NCBI GenBank assembly: GCA_019925795.1
Contig: CM034303.1
Span: 8,060,001 to 8,124,000 of the forward strand
DNA length: 64,000 nucleotides
Source of the DNA: Dendrobium chrysotoxum
Lineage: Eukaryota > Streptophyta > Magnoliopsida > Asparagales > Orchidaceae
Direction of reading: 5' to 3'
A model generated the notes under the pieces. It was not told where the DNA came from, did not search any database, and saw only the letters and a list, made by a program, of their open reading frames with translations. Below are positions 1 through 10,757 of the stretch, in pieces. The first letter of the stretch is position 1; each line of letters starts with the position of its first letter. The translations under genes were made by a program, and so were the position numbers.

Positions 1-295
1 AGCTCCAATTGCATGGATGTCTCGAAGGAAGATAATAAAGGAAGAGCACTTTTTGGCAGCTCTCACGCACACCAGGATTAAGCAAGAAGGGCTGCAACTA
101 TAGAATTTTTTTCTTAGAAAAAAATGGACCCCAGCCCCTATTGCCATCGGCCAGATGGAAGACATGAACGCCACCAGCCGCCCCTTGCCTCCTCTCTCGA
201 CCAAATAGAGAAGCATGCCGCCCATGCCTTCCATTCGCACGCCCTGCACACCGCCTAGCCCTAGGATCGGGATTGACCGACGAGGGGGTCAGGGC
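1..295. other. unassigned flank at window start
   Basis: I see no gene here. On the minus strand this lies immediately 3' of the CAF1-like fragment, so it may be decayed coding sequence of the same gene, but I could not align it. It is GC-richer than the sequence after position 740. Confidence 0.4.
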
Positions 296-562
296 TCATT
301 CGATTGAGCGGAAGAGCTCAGGGCTGGGAATCGATGGATTGATGGAGCTGTTGGGTCGAAAGACTGGGAGTAGGTCAGAGGCGTAGACGTCATGAGTGGC
401 AGGGAACTCGTGAAAGTTGAACTTCCCGATGCATAGGTGGGCTGGAGAGGCAAAGGTCAGGAGACTGCCGCGAGCATCAAAGAAGGTGAATCCGAGATGG
501 ATGAGCTTGAGGAGGTCAACATTGGTCTGCAGCGAACATTGCAAGTGGGGCCTTTCCGTCAT
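296..562 (-). pseudogene. CAF1-type (CNOT7/8-like) deadenylase fragment
   Basis: The minus-strand frame contains NVDLLKLIHLGFTFFD, then IGKFNFHEF and YASD. In order these match the conserved N-terminal block of plant CCR4-associated factor 1 proteins (NVDLLKLIQLGLTF, then WQFNFREF, then ASDSIELLRQSGID). CAF1 is the DEDD-type 3'-5' exonuclease of the CCR4-NOT complex that shortens mRNA poly(A) tails. Only about 88 residues remain of a protein usually near 270-300. The expected LLRQSGID block appears only in another frame (LHQSID, near 325-345), which implies a frameshift, and no catalytic DED region is found downstream. The upstream DTEFPG block is also absent. I read it as a truncated, frameshifted pseudogene. 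Family assignment is by recognised motifs only. Confidence 0.6.
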
Positions 563-1016
563 TTATGCCCTTCGAAACAGCGAAAAGTAGTGACCAACAG
601 CGGACCGCAGGAGGTATTCTTAGGGCGGCAAAAGTAACCACGGGATGCAAAAATTTTTGCAACGGAGCATGAACTTGGTGCCCCAAACAATCCTTCGGTT
701 AATTTACATAACGTGAAGCAAGAAAAACGTAGCCCCAAAAACACCCTTAGTTTAAATGTATCTGAATTCAGATTGTGTGCAGGTCTTTGTTAAATAATTT
801 CTCTATGATTTAAAATAAATTTAATAAGTTATTCTTAAATATATTTGTTTTGTTGTCATCCGTTGTTTTACATACATGCTAATTAAACTAAATAATTGTT
901 AACTCAAGCTTCGTTTGGACAGTTTTAGATCATAATTTTTTCGTTGCTTTCAAAAAAATTTTATATTAGAAATTTGCTTTAGAAAGTAATAAAAAATCTG
1001 TCCCAAATGAAATCTT

Positions 1017-1136
1017 AGGCTTTGTTTGGGATAACTTTCTTTTTGCTTCTTAAAGCAGCTTTTTAGTACAATAAATTTAATTTTTGCATTAAAAACAGCT
1101 TTAAGAAGCAGTAAGAAAGCCTTCCCAAACGAAGCC
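1017..1136. repeat. Tourist-like foldback MITE
   Basis: The ends are inverted copies (left GGCTTTGTTTGGGA, right TCCCAAACGAAGCC) flanked by TTA on both sides. The inner sequence also folds back (AAAGCAGCTTTTTAGTAC against a TTAAAAACAGCTTTAAGAAGCAG-type arm). The 3 bp TTA duplication and the small size fit PIF/Harbinger-derived MITEs. Left edge is good to a few bases. Confidence 0.65.
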
Positions 1137-1716
1137 TTAATTTGATGATGAAAACTGCTTCTGTAAAATTGGTTTTGGGTCAGTTTGCATTTTATAAAGT
1201 TGGTTGTGAAATTATTACGGAAAAAGCAATTTCGCTACTATGATTGCAAAAAGCTGTTTTTCATCACAAAGTTATTAAAAAATTATGAGAAAACAACAAG
1301 AAAATAGTAGTCAAATGAAATTTTGGTTATTATTTGAAAAGCAAATCAGCCAAAAAACTATTCCAAATAGGCCCTTTGTCCCTATATATATATATATAAT
1401 TTTCCTTAAGTAGTTTTTGAAGTATTTTAGTAACATTATTTGTTTTACAATTTTTAAAATTAGTAAAATTAGAAAATGTAAAAAATTAATAAAATTAGAA
1501 ATGAATAAAGTAATTAATTTAGTAGAGAGTTAAGTAATTCGTTTAAGATTTGCTTGTGGAATTAATATTATATACTTCAAATAGAAAAAAAATATGCAAG
1601 CTGAGCCAACAATACTTAAGGACTATATACCTACCTATGATGTTGGTACATAGAAAATGTCAAATATGAGTTCCTAAACACACTATATTTGAAGAACTTA
1701 AAAGGAAAATTCTTTG

Positions 1717-1830
1717 ATGATTGAACAATTACATTTAAAAGCTAATATGATTTGTCGATACACCGTAAGTGGTGAAATTTTCGTGGCTTCTATCATAGAT
1801 GATGAAATTTGTGAAATTATATTAATGTAG
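1717..1830 (+). other. 37-codon open frame conserved in copy B
   Basis: ATG to TAG gives a 37-residue frame containing ICRYTVSGEIFVASIIDDE. The equivalent frame at 14549-14662 is also open, with only conservative changes (S to N, I to V). I do not recognise it. It may be an old exon fragment or chance, since both copies are also similar at the DNA level. Confidence 0.2.
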
Positions 1831-2011
1831 ATTTGTCGTCTAATATTATGTATTGAAATTGGTCATATTTAGAAAGTCAACCACAATATAACACATATAA
1901 ACCTAGCATTGTCTAAAGATCACGTGATTGGAATATCTCAAGGATTATCTACAATAATGATAGATAACAACCCAATTTAATGATTATCACCATAAATTAG
2001 ATAATAATTTA

Positions 2012-2218
2012 GAGTCTGTTTGGGACGGCTGCAACATTTGATAAAGTTTGTTATAAAATTATTGTGGGGAAAACAACTTATTCATCCTAATTGAAAAAAA
2101 AAATCATTATAGAAATTTTTGAAAAGCAATGAAAAAATAGCTAGAAAATAGTAACCAAACAAAATTGTGATTGCTGTCTGAAAAGCAAATCAACGAAAAA
2201 GTTGTCCCAAACAGACTT
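2012..2218. repeat. Tourist-like MITE, second family
   Basis: Left end GAGTCTGTTTGGGACGGCT and right end GTCCCAAACAGAC are inverted copies flanked by TTA/TTT. The same left end starts similar elements at about 14856 in copy B and at 10556. Both the size (~205 bp) and the ends recur in the window. Confidence 0.55.
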
Positions 2219-2231
2219 TTAATAATCCAAA

Positions 2232-4438
2232 AAATTGAGTTAAAACTTTTTTTTTACCAAAAGATAATTGCATTAGATAAGAAAAAAAAACAATACACCA
2301 CAAGGCCAAAGCTGGCCACATAGAGCAAAGATACAGCCTATGAGATTACAGAACACTTAGTTCTTAAGGGTCAACAAAACTGAACACAAAAAAGAGGAAA
2401 AAACAGCTCAAAAAATAACAGTTGGACTCAAACCGCCACCTGGTTGCCATGCTTGGGCCATCCATGGAGGTAATGACTAGCAGTTGAAGTTCCACCCAGG
2501 TTGCGAACCAAGCCATGGCCAGCCAAGGAGCTTGCAGGAAACCTGCTTCATCATAGTCCTGACCCAAATCCAATACAGCAAATAAAAATCCACCACAAAT
2601 AAACTATCAAACAACACCCGAAAGAAAAACCACCAAAAATGGGGAATAAATGCCTAAAATCATTTCTTTTGGATTTGCATTTTCTAGGTTTCGCGCAACT
2701 TTTGAAAAATCCAGTATTCACAACTTGAAGAATACTTAAGTCAAAATTATCTCGAGCGTCCAATTCTTTCTCATTCATTTCCTCCCCTCCCACTGACGAA
2801 TTGTTATCATCTAACAAGTCATTTTGCTGCAACAATTTATCCTTCACAATATAAGCTAACATATCATCACTAGAAATAACAGAAATAGGTACATCAATCA
2901 GAGACAACTTAACTTCATTACAGCCTTTAAATTTATCCAGCTTCACTGAAGATCCAACCCCCCCAGGAACACAAGGAACCGATAAGGCACCCGACTCCTC
3001 CACATCCACATATGCTGCATCATCACGGCCCTCTACAACAAAATTGTCCACCACATCATCATCGTCCTCCACAGCAACATCATCATCACCATAATTATCA
3101 GAAGGATCAGGAGTAAAGGCACCAGAATCAGCATCACCATCTCCCACAGGGATACCGAAAACCTCATTAACATCACCAGCCTCATTAACAACCAAAACAT
3201 TCCCATCAGGAGCCTATAGATCAACAGTACCAGCCTACAGATCGACAGCTCGGTCAACCTCACCAACTTCCTCATTAAGACCACAGTCAGGCGCACAGGC
3301 AAAGCAACAGACAGCGAGACATCAACTTCATTAACAAGTTCAACAACTCCAGTGCAATTTTCCCCATTAACCTCACCCACATTCGGATTAATGGCAAGAG
3401 GAACAAAACCCAGAGTCTCTGAAGAGGGTACAGCCGCGACATTGACTGGGGGGTTTAAGGTTGGGAATAGGCCTAATTACAAGTTTAAGGCTATCACATT
3501 CTTTTTTGTCACGAACCACATCTTTACATTGATCACAAAAGGAAGGTAAATCTTCCAAAATCACTGATTGAACATACCCCAAGCCATCAGGCCCGATCCA
3601 CACAGAATAGGGAAACCATTTTGTAATATTGAGTTCGACTAAAATGCGAGCGACTGAAGGCCGAGAACCAACCGAAGTAGCATTGTCAATACGCAAAGGC
3701 CGACCAAAAATCAATCTGAGGCCATGAAGAATGCGGGAAGTAAAGAGGTGAGGACGCAAATTAGGGAAGGAAACCCAAATAGGTAAAATGGGAGATTCAA
3801 CCAATAAATCCAAGTAAGGAGACCATTTAACTAACTTCATGTAGCAATTATTTACAAAGTAGGAACGATGAGAAAAAATCCTACAGTAATCCATGTCATT
3901 CGCAAGTTTGATTAAAACATGCTTCGCATCCAACACAGTCACAGAGAAATCACCACCCAAATTAAGATTAAAGAAAAATCTTCTAATCGATTCCAAGCTA
4001 GGCCTACTGTTGGAAAATTTCCCAACCAGCGAGAATTCGAATGGGGCAGCGAGTGCAGAAATTTCTGCTTTAGAAATCCATAAAGAAGGCAAGCCATGGA
4101 AAGTGGATTGCTTAAGAGGAGGTAAATCTACCAAAGAAACCCCATTCAGCACATCAATGAAAGGCCTAGAACAATTTTTCCCAGAAAGAAATCCAGGGTC
4201 GCACAAAAGAACCTGATTAACCGCCATCTGACGAGAACGTGGGAAGATCACACAAGAAAAAGCATCTAAGGAATAATCGACAAAAGAGAAAGGCAAAAAC
4301 TTTCCTGAGAAGCGATCAACAGCAATGAGAAGCGATCAACAGCAACGGAGGGCCAGCTAGGGCGAAGCCCTAGCGGAGGCGAAGCAAAACCGCCGAATCC
4401 CTAGCGGATACATAGAAAAGTAAATTGAGTTAAAACTT
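2232..4438 (-). mobile_element. LINE-derived insertion, ORF1 only, with 17 bp target duplication
   Basis: The 17 bp sequence AAATTGAGTTAAAACTT is present at 2232-2248 and again at 4422-4438. Directly inside the left copy is a T-run (2249-2255), which read on the minus strand is a poly(A) tail. The element therefore lies on the minus strand with its 5' end at 4421. It encodes an ORF1-type protein with DUF4283 and a zinc-knuckle remnant but no reverse transcriptase, although the 3' terminal region and tail are present. It is thus an internally deleted LINE (L1 type) mobilised in trans, or one deleted after insertion. Copy B has no LINE at the equivalent place. Confidence 0.85.
2551..4296 (-). 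pseudogene. LINE ORF1 (DUF4283 / zf-CCHC_4 type), broken
   Basis: The first part (4296-3388) carries the DUF4283 signature of plant LINE ORF1 proteins: LVGKFSNSRPSLESIRRFF, then HVLIKL, then SPILPIWVSFPNLRPHLF, GRPLRIDNAT and SRPSVARILVEL. It is followed by a zinc-knuckle remnant, FCDQCKDVVRDKKEC, in which the expected histidine is arginine. The family protein binds RNA and forms the LINE particle. A TAA at 3388-3390 and a TGA shortly after break the frame. The same frame reopens at 3195-2551 as an acidic, low-complexity tail typical of these proteins. The open frame extends upstream of 4296 without an ATG; the likely start is the methionine of MAVNQ inside it. ORF2 is missing. Non-functional as it stands. 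Confidence 0.8.
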
Positions 4439-4813
4439 AGATTTCTTTTCTTAAAACTATATAGGCTTATGCAAGAAATATTTTCATTTGAGACATTGGT
4501 TAACGATCAATCAACTAGTTTGTACACAGTTTGTAGTGTAAAATGTTAAGTAAATGTTTATATAGTTCAGCCAACTCTCACCTTATGGTTAAGAAATACA
4601 AAATTTTTAAAAGAAAATAAAACCTAAAGCAGGACATAAGGGCAACCATTAAATTAAAGAATGTCACTATACATTAAATTATTAGTCTATAATTAACAAT
4701 CTTGTACATTATCCATATGGTTATAAAAAGTAACCATATACATTAAGCACAACATAATGTCGCATCCTTTTACAATATACGATCAATAAAAATGCAAAAC
4801 CTTTGAAAATTTA
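4439..4813. other. AT-rich spacer, duplicated in copy B
   Basis: No gene seen. The sequence is homologous to about 14930-15270 in copy B. Confidence 0.4.
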
Positions 4814-4943
4814 GGCTTTATTTGCGACAACTTGCTTACTGCTTTCTAAAGTAGCTTTTTAGTACAAACAATTCTAATTCAAAAAAAAATTGTAATAAAA
4901 TATTTCTTTAGAAAGCAATAAGAAAACTGTCCCAAACGAAACC
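4814..4943. repeat. Tourist-like MITE with TTA duplication
   Basis: GGCTTTATTTGCGACAAC at the left and GTCCCAAACGAAACC at the right are inverted copies. TTA lies immediately outside both ends (4811-4813 and 4944-4946). It belongs to the same family as 1017-1136. Confidence 0.65.
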
Positions 4944-6218
4944 TTAGTGACTCCTACAATTCACAATAAGCAAAATTCTTGGGGATAAAAAATCAGTTGA
5001 AGAAAACATAACACCTATGAAGCAACAAGAAGGTTCGATCAACCAGTGGAAATTCAAAAAATTAAGGTACTCACTACTCACATTGTAGCAGTAGACCTAA
5101 ACTCAGCTACTGGTCAAGCTATCAAAATAAGTGAAGCACAAGAATATCAGTTGATTGGCAGAGCAATGAGGAGTGAAAATTGAAGCTAACATCCATTTGA
5201 AAGAGCATTAATGAATGAAGAAAACTGAAGCAACATATCATCCTATAAAGTTTATGATGATCATTCTGTTAAACCATTAGGATATATTCAACAAATAATG
5301 GCATCAGGATAAGGTCAAACAAAAGCATTGAATTCTTAAATCCATTAGCTCCATAGATAAATAGTATCATAACTTAGGCTTCATCATTTGGGATAATTTT
5401 TAACCATTATTTTTCTTTCTGCTACTTTCAAACAATTTTTTAGCTAGAAATATTTCAAAAGAAGCCTTAGAAATCAACATACAGAACAACTAAAATACAA
5501 CACAACCAATATATTATAATCGTTGAAATCAAATTAGTCCACTTTCCATATGATTTTCTTTGTAGTGTGCATTCCACAGTCCCACACTTTGGAGTTTGAT
5601 TAGTATTTTTATTGAATTCGTTTGTAGGCCAAAAGCAGTGAGCATTAAGCAAAAATTACCTTATGAATCTTCTATATAATAATGCATGTGGATGTATACA
5701 ATGTGTTTGGCTGTTTAAGCACACAAGAGAAGAGAAGAGATCGAAGAGCAGAGAAGAAAAAAGCTGTTGGCCATAAGCATCTCTGGCATTGCTTTTATTT
5801 TTCATGAATACGAAGAAAGGAGATCGTTATTATAATATCTTAATTATTCTTAGTTCTTTAGTTTCCAACACAGCAGGAAAATATTTATACCATCATCATC
5901 ACAAAAATAAATTAAACTGAAGAAAACTGTCAGAACAATTTGTCTGAGTGAAAGATTGCTAACTTCATTGAATAGCAACAAGTACAGTATATTGCTCTTT
6001 AAGTTTGGCTTTTTCAGTTAAACTAATGCTTCAACAAAAAACTGTAATTTTTTTAATCTAAAACAATGACAAGGACAATTCTACACATCTGCTCGGTTGA
6101 AATTTCATCAATTTGTTGGCTTATTGGTCGGTCATATCTAAAACATTGTTCTAAGCTGCTATAGAAGGAAAAAAAATGTTCTAAGCTGCTGCAGTGCTGT
6201 AATTCGCGTGAAAGACTG
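4944..6218. other. 3' flank of PPCK copy A
   Basis: No further gene is seen. The region lies downstream of the kinase gene (minus strand) and is largely shared with 15400-16396 of copy B. It holds another decayed foldback near 5374-5467. The 3' UTR and poly(A) site of the kinase should be here, but I cannot place them. Confidence 0.4.
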
Positions 6219-7144
6219 TTATACCCATATCCTTGACATTTCCGTGATCCATGGATGCCCTGAAAAAGTCCAAACAAAAATAATAAGAAATTTATAACCA
6301 AAAAAGAACATAAAAAAGTGTTTTTTTAAGCAACTGAACTGAAATTGGAAGGGAACTCACTCAGCACTTGCTCTGCTGAGAGCCTCATCGCTGGATCTCT
6401 AGCAAGCATCTGTTCTATCAGATCCTCGGCTTCACGTGAAATCCAGGGGAAGAATTCCTTGGGGAAGCAAACTGGATCTCCTTTCTTCACAGCAGCCACT
6501 ATCTCTTCCGCAGATTCACCATTAAACGGTAATGTCCAACCCAACATCAAGTAAAGGACGACCCCAGCGCTCCACACATCTACCTTCTCATCGTAATTTT
6601 GGCCGTCTAGTACTTCTGGAGCCGCATAAGCAGGAGTTCCCACTTTTCCCTTTAAACTTCTTGCTCCCTTCTCGAACAGTGCTGCGCAGCCAAAATCAGC
6701 GAGAAGCAAACAGCCATTGGAATCGAACAATATGTTTTCTGGCTTTATGTCTCGGTGTGCGATGCCGCGCCGGTGGCATTCTGCTATTGCTTCTATCAAT
6801 TCGGTGATGAGGGCAGCAGCCTCGCTCTCGAAGAAGGGACCGTGGCTGACAATGCGGTCAAAGAAATCTGGCCCAGGGCAGAGATCGAGGACGAGATAAA
6901 TGGCGGTGATGTCTTCATAGACTTGGTGGACTTGGACGGAGCGTGGGTTCTCGTCAGCCGCGAGGAGCGTGAACTTGATCTCGGAATAGACCAAGCGGCG
7001 GTCGAAGCAACCGGAGAACTTGTCGATTATTTTCACGGCGAAATCCTCGCCGGTGGAGACAGAGACGCATTGATATACTGCGCCGAACTGACCGCGGCCA
7101 AGCAGTTCTCCAAGGCGGTAATCCAAGTCGAAACTCTCGACCAT
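6219..7144 (-). CDS. PPCK: phosphoenolpyruvate carboxylase kinase, copy A (two exons)
   Basis: Exon 1 is 7144-6361 and exon 2 is 6259-6219; the 101 bp intron starts GTGAGT and ends TTTTTCAG. Without splicing the frame would run on as SEFPSNFSSVA. Spliced, it reads EQVL-R-HPWITEMSRIWV-stop, which restores the HPWI of kinase subdomain XI and gives 274 residues. The protein is a bare Ser/Thr kinase domain: GRGQFG loop at 16-21, Lys38, HRD 130-132, DFG 150-152, APE 175-177. It has no autoinhibitory segment or EF-hands, which with the size identifies PPCK within the CDPK-related group. The family phosphorylates an N-terminal serine of cytosolic PEP carboxylase and relieves malate inhibition. Activity is set mainly by transcript level and turnover, often on a daily rhythm. 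All catalytic residues are present. The late intron position is typical of plant PPCK genes. Confidence 0.93.
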
Positions 7145-7283
7145 CTCTCAGTCTCTTTCTCTCTCAACAAATCTGCGATTTTTTTTTTCTTTCTTATTTC
7201 TGGGGAATGCTATCTGCGACGGAGATTCTCGGCGAGCGTATGGATGAATGAGTGAATGAGTGAGGAGACTGAAAGGCTCTCTG

Positions 7284-7291
7284 TTTAAATA
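7284..7291 (-). promoter_or_regulatory. TATA-like box of PPCK copy A
   Basis: TATTTAAA on the minus strand, about 140 bp upstream of the ATG, with a CT-rich leader between. The site is kept in copy B (17453-17460) and in the geneless copy C (34274-34281). Further upstream, 7305-7400 has three to four imperfect repeats of GGAAATATTGGGATTTTAT and one AAAAATCT (7354-7361), which matches the CCA1-binding-site consensus. The clock link is only suggestive, since the motif is short in an AT-rich region. Confidence 0.4.
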
Positions 7292-7915
7292 AACGAATTA
7301 TTTATGAAAATATTGGGATTTTATCTTTGGAAATATTGGGATTTTATTTTTTAAAAAATCTCTTTAGCTACAGTAACGTTCGGATTTTATTTTTGGAAAT
7401 GCCCGGTTTTTATTTTTTTTAAATTCGTTCACAAAATAAAAGTTAGAGAATCTTTTTTTTTTTTTCGTTCAAAATATATTACTCTCTAAACGCTATATCT
7501 ATTTTGTAATTTTATTGATTAAAAAAAGTAAAATAAATAAAGTTACTAAACTGCTGAAATTAAAAAAAATAGGGACAAAATGAATATATAAAATCATTCT
7601 TTATCAACGAATCCAATTTAAAATTTTTTATTTCAATTAAGATATAATTTAAATAACGAATGATAATAAAACAAAATAACAAATGTTTTAAAAAGTCAGT
7701 ACAGTATATTAAATTAACTAACTTAATGTTTTCGTCATTAAGGTAAGTAGAATAAGATCTGTCATTATGAATTAAGAATGATAATATTTTAATAATTACA
7801 TATTAAAATGATAAAAATTCTATTTAATGAAATTTTATTTTTTAACTGCAATCCTTTTAATTTATTTTTATAACTTAAGAAAACAAAAGGAGCAAAGGGC
7901 AACATTAGGTGGAGG
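7292..7915. other. PPCK copy A upstream region
   Basis: AT-rich non-coding sequence conserved in copies B (17461-18105) and C (34282-34922). The part 7716-7905 is also similar to 12437-12640 in the same copy, an older and more diverged repeat. Confidence 0.5.
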
Positions 7916-8064
7916 ACAAATTCTTTTGTGCGGACACCGAATAGGTACGATTTTCTCTCTATCTACAGTAAAAAAAGCGCAGTGAGCTGCACTAAATGTG
8001 TTTTTACTATATACAGAGAGAAAACTGGATGATTCTTCCCGTCCGGTGTCCACACAGAATAATA
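7916..8064. repeat. foldback MITE upstream of PPCK copy A
   Basis: Outer arms TTTTGTGCGGACACCG and CCGGTGTCCACACAGAA, and inner arms TTTTCTCTCTATCTACAG and a matching TATACAGAGAGAAAA segment, fold back on each other over nearly the whole length. It is present at the same place in copy B (18106-18249) and copy C (34922-35065), so it predates the duplication. Confidence 0.6.
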
Positions 8065-8307
8065 TCTCCAGGTGGAGGAAGGCGAGTTGTTGGCTTTAGG
8101 GATGGGAGTGACCTTGATCCATCGATCTTTGTTGGTTCAACTATCATGGAGGAAAGATTTCCTGTCAACATCGATTGATCTTCTTGAGCGGGTTGTCGTC
8201 TACTTCAAGCACGACTCCTCCAAGCCTGACATCTTTACAGTAACTTAGCCCTCGCCGCTAGAGAGTTGCAAGAAATTTATGGCAGTAAAGTGTGCTTAAT
8301 ATTTTAG
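8065..8307 (+). pseudogene. frameshifted remnant of an unrecognised ORF
   Basis: The same stretch in copy C (35065-35310) is open for about 80 codons. Here one extra base after the GSDLDPSIFVGST segment and stop codons break it. The ending ARELQEIYGSKVCLIF is still readable. I do not recognise the family. Confidence 0.3.
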
Positions 8308-9024
8308 TTTAGGCTAAAGATCCACCTTGCACAAATAAAAGTTATGAGTGGCCAAAAATTTTTTCTATAAAAATCCAAGAAATGAAAATTTATGGGGCCT
8401 AACCTCGTTGCAACAATATAATAATAAATGAATATACAAAACTGCTTCGTTCTTCTCAATCAAAGAAGATGAGATTATACACATAGAGAATAATTATATG
8501 ATCTTTATTATAGGGATTACAAAAATGAGATATCAATAGGGGGACTGTTAAAACCCAACAACATTGTTAGTTGTTAATAATCAAGTGAGAAATACTCGAA
8601 TGAGAGGGGTCTAGCAGTGGTGGTGGCAATTGCTGGTGGTCGTCATCGATGATCACCAAAAAATGTAGTAGAATTTTTTGAACCCTCTTCATGTAGAATG
8701 AGACATTATTTATAGGCTTTTAAGAGATGTCTTTTAGTAAATTTTGCCAAAATTTATAATACTCCATTGTATAGTCTATATTAATCTCCTTGATAATAAA
8801 TTATTTATCAAATATCTGAATGCGTTACCAATGTCATATTCGAATGATCTTAGCCTAGATTCGTCTTATTGAACCGCTCGATTTGACTATAGTACACCAC
8901 AATTAACCCTTGAAATAATCTCTAGTCAAAATTACAACAAGGTGGATGTGGAGAACTAGTCTTTTTTTACATTATGTTATTGGGCATTACACACATTGAT
9001 TGAAAAAAATAATAATAAATAGTT
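8308..9024. other. conserved non-coding upstream sequence
   Basis: No gene seen. The sequence is closely matched in copies B and C. It includes the GGTGGTCGTCATCGATGATCACC block near 8632-8655, which is partly self-complementary (ATCGATGAT). Confidence 0.4.
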
Positions 9025-9050
9025 CTCTCTCTCTCTCTCTCTCTCTCTCT
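9025..9050. repeat. (CT)13 microsatellite
   Basis: There are 13 CT units. The orthologous site has 19 units in copy B and 39 in copy C. Confidence 0.9.
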
Positions 9051-9326
9051 TTTCAAGTTAGAAAGCAGAAAAAATATATATTTACTCAAAAATATACATC
9101 ATTGATTTGTGTTTCTTAATTATTCAAAATAACTATTGTTATAAAATTATTAAAGGCAAATTAAACAATCTAAACATCAGTTAACACTGTTGCAATTAAA
9201 ATAATTAAAATTTTATTTTATTAATTTGAATATTTGTCATGCTTATTTAATTTGTAATCATTAAATAATTATCAAAATTAATTCTTAATGACTAATATTA
9301 ATGTACATAATTAAATAAATTAAGTC

Positions 9327-9473
9327 TTAATTTGGGATAGTTCGTTGCTTTAAAAAAAAAATTAATGTTGGGAAGCTATTTTTTATAGCAGCCTTCAAAA
9401 AACCACTTTTATTATAACAATTCTATAATCATCTTTCTAGAAAGCTACAACTATCCCAAATATACCCTTAATG
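9327..9473. repeat. foldback MITE, conserved in three copies
   Basis: Left AATTTGGGATAGTT and right AACTATCCCAAATAT are inverted copies around a foldback centre (GGAAGCTATTTTTTATAGCAGC). Equivalent elements lie at about 19518-19665 and 36350-36496. Confidence 0.5.
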
Positions 9474-9913
9474 TGAAATCCTATCAAATATTTGTTAGTT
9501 AAACAAATTTGATTAGGGCTATCGGAGTTAAGTTAATATACTAAGCTTAGCTATTTTTGAAATTAGATTGGGTGATGGCCTTCGTATAATAATTTGGATG
9601 TGTGTTAAAATAAATTTAGTGATTGTTAAAAACAATCGTTATATAAGTTAATTAAAATAAACAACAATTAATTTAATCATTAATGAAGAATGATTTCATT
9701 ACAAGATTAATGTAATTGTGATCGAAAAAGTGATCGACTCCAAAAACGATATCATCAGTTATAATTTTGTAACTAAGTTATACGCATTCGCAAATGGACC
9801 TATCAAATCGAATCAGGGCACATTTCTTCTCACATTCTTTCTAAACTCAAATCTCTAATGCTCCTTGCTCAAACGATCTTCCTATTTTGACACTACCCCT
9901 TGCTAAGGAGAAA

Positions 9914-10077
9914 TTATTACGTGCAGAGTCCGGACGGAAGAATCATCCGAATTCTGTGAGCATACACATCAAATGCACAGTAAATACATAGTTTTTGCTA
10001 TGTATTTGCTGTATATTTACTGTATATACTTAAAGAATCCAAACGATTCTCCCATCCGGACTCAACATTTGATAATC
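9914..10077. repeat. foldback MITE with ATTAT-type ends
   Basis: ATTATTACGTGCAGAGTCCGG at the left is inverted as CCGGACTCAACATTTGATAAT at the right. The inner part (ATACATAGTTTTTGCTATGTAT) also folds. The ends resemble those of the element at 7916-8064. Copies lie at about 20108-20262 and, shortened, at 36908-37065. Confidence 0.55.
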
Positions 10078-10555
10078 TCTCATTGCTAAGACCTACAACG
10101 ATCCTTGCTATGACAGACAGGCTCACCCCACCCTGCTCCACATGCCTAACCACACCCTTTGCTATGACCAACAATGATCCCCGCTAAGTCCGGCCTCACC
10201 AATTTCGCTCCTTTATGTTGCCAACTTCTTTTTTTTTTTGGTTAAGGATGGAAAATGGTGAGGACACGGTGGGCTAGAAGAGTAGGATTTTCTAGGGCAA
10301 GATGTTTGCCATCTTTCACAATTATTTTATTACAAATTTTGTATCTACCTGAGCTGATGGAAAGGCTTACTGAAATTAAAGGGTATATGTGAGCCTCCAC
10401 TGTTAAAATAGATTCATCTGTAGGTTTTACCATATTATTTTTTTGGAATCTTAATGCTATCTCGTGACAATCTTTATTACAACTGACAAATCTTCCCTTT
10501 GTCAAGTTTCTTATGAATGCAATTGTTGATACTTACATGTTGCGTCTAATAATTT
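10078..10555. other. conserved segment without clear gene
   Basis: The minus strand has an 87-codon frame (10505-10242) with no recognised motif and no ATG support in the other copies, so I leave it uncalled. The blocks CTTGCTATGACAGACAGGCTC and TTTGTATCTACCTGAGCTGA are conserved in all copies. Confidence 0.35.
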
Positions 10556-10757
10556 AGGGTCTGTTTGGGACAACTTTCTCACTGCTTTTCTTTCAAACAA
10601 TAACCACAATTTCATTTAATTATTATTTTCTTATTATTTTTCAGAAATTTATGTGATGAAAAACTACTTCTTGCAATTACAATAGCTAAATTATTTTTCT
10701 CCAGAACAACTTTATAATTGACTTTATTAAGCATTGCAGCCATATCAAATGGATCTT
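10556..10757. repeat. Tourist-like MITE, second family
   Basis: Begins GGGTCTGTTTGGGACAACTT after TTTA and ends near CATATCAAATGGATCTTAA. A related copy occupies 56728-56940 in copy C, there starting GGATATATTTGGGTC. Confidence 0.45.

Larger units (their letters stand above)
563..2011. other. intergenic AT-rich flank of duplication copy A
   Basis: No gene is recognised. From about 735 the sequence is homologous to the region from about 13415 in copy B. It contains foldback elements near 905-1016 and at 1017-1136, a short (TA)n run near 1383-1399, and a small conserved open frame at 1717-1830. Confidence 0.5.

Noticed and set aside
3352..4216. Plus-strand frames over the LINE ORF1
   Set aside because: Antisense shadows of the DUF4283 coding frame.
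6345..7255. Plus-strand frames opposite the PPCK copy A coding region
   Set aside because: They are antisense shadows of the kinase exon and have no motif. The same holds for copy B at 16523-17259.
10242..10505. 87-codon minus frame in copy A
   Set aside because: No family recognised, and the equivalent sequence in copy B is altered by indels, so there is no sign of constraint.
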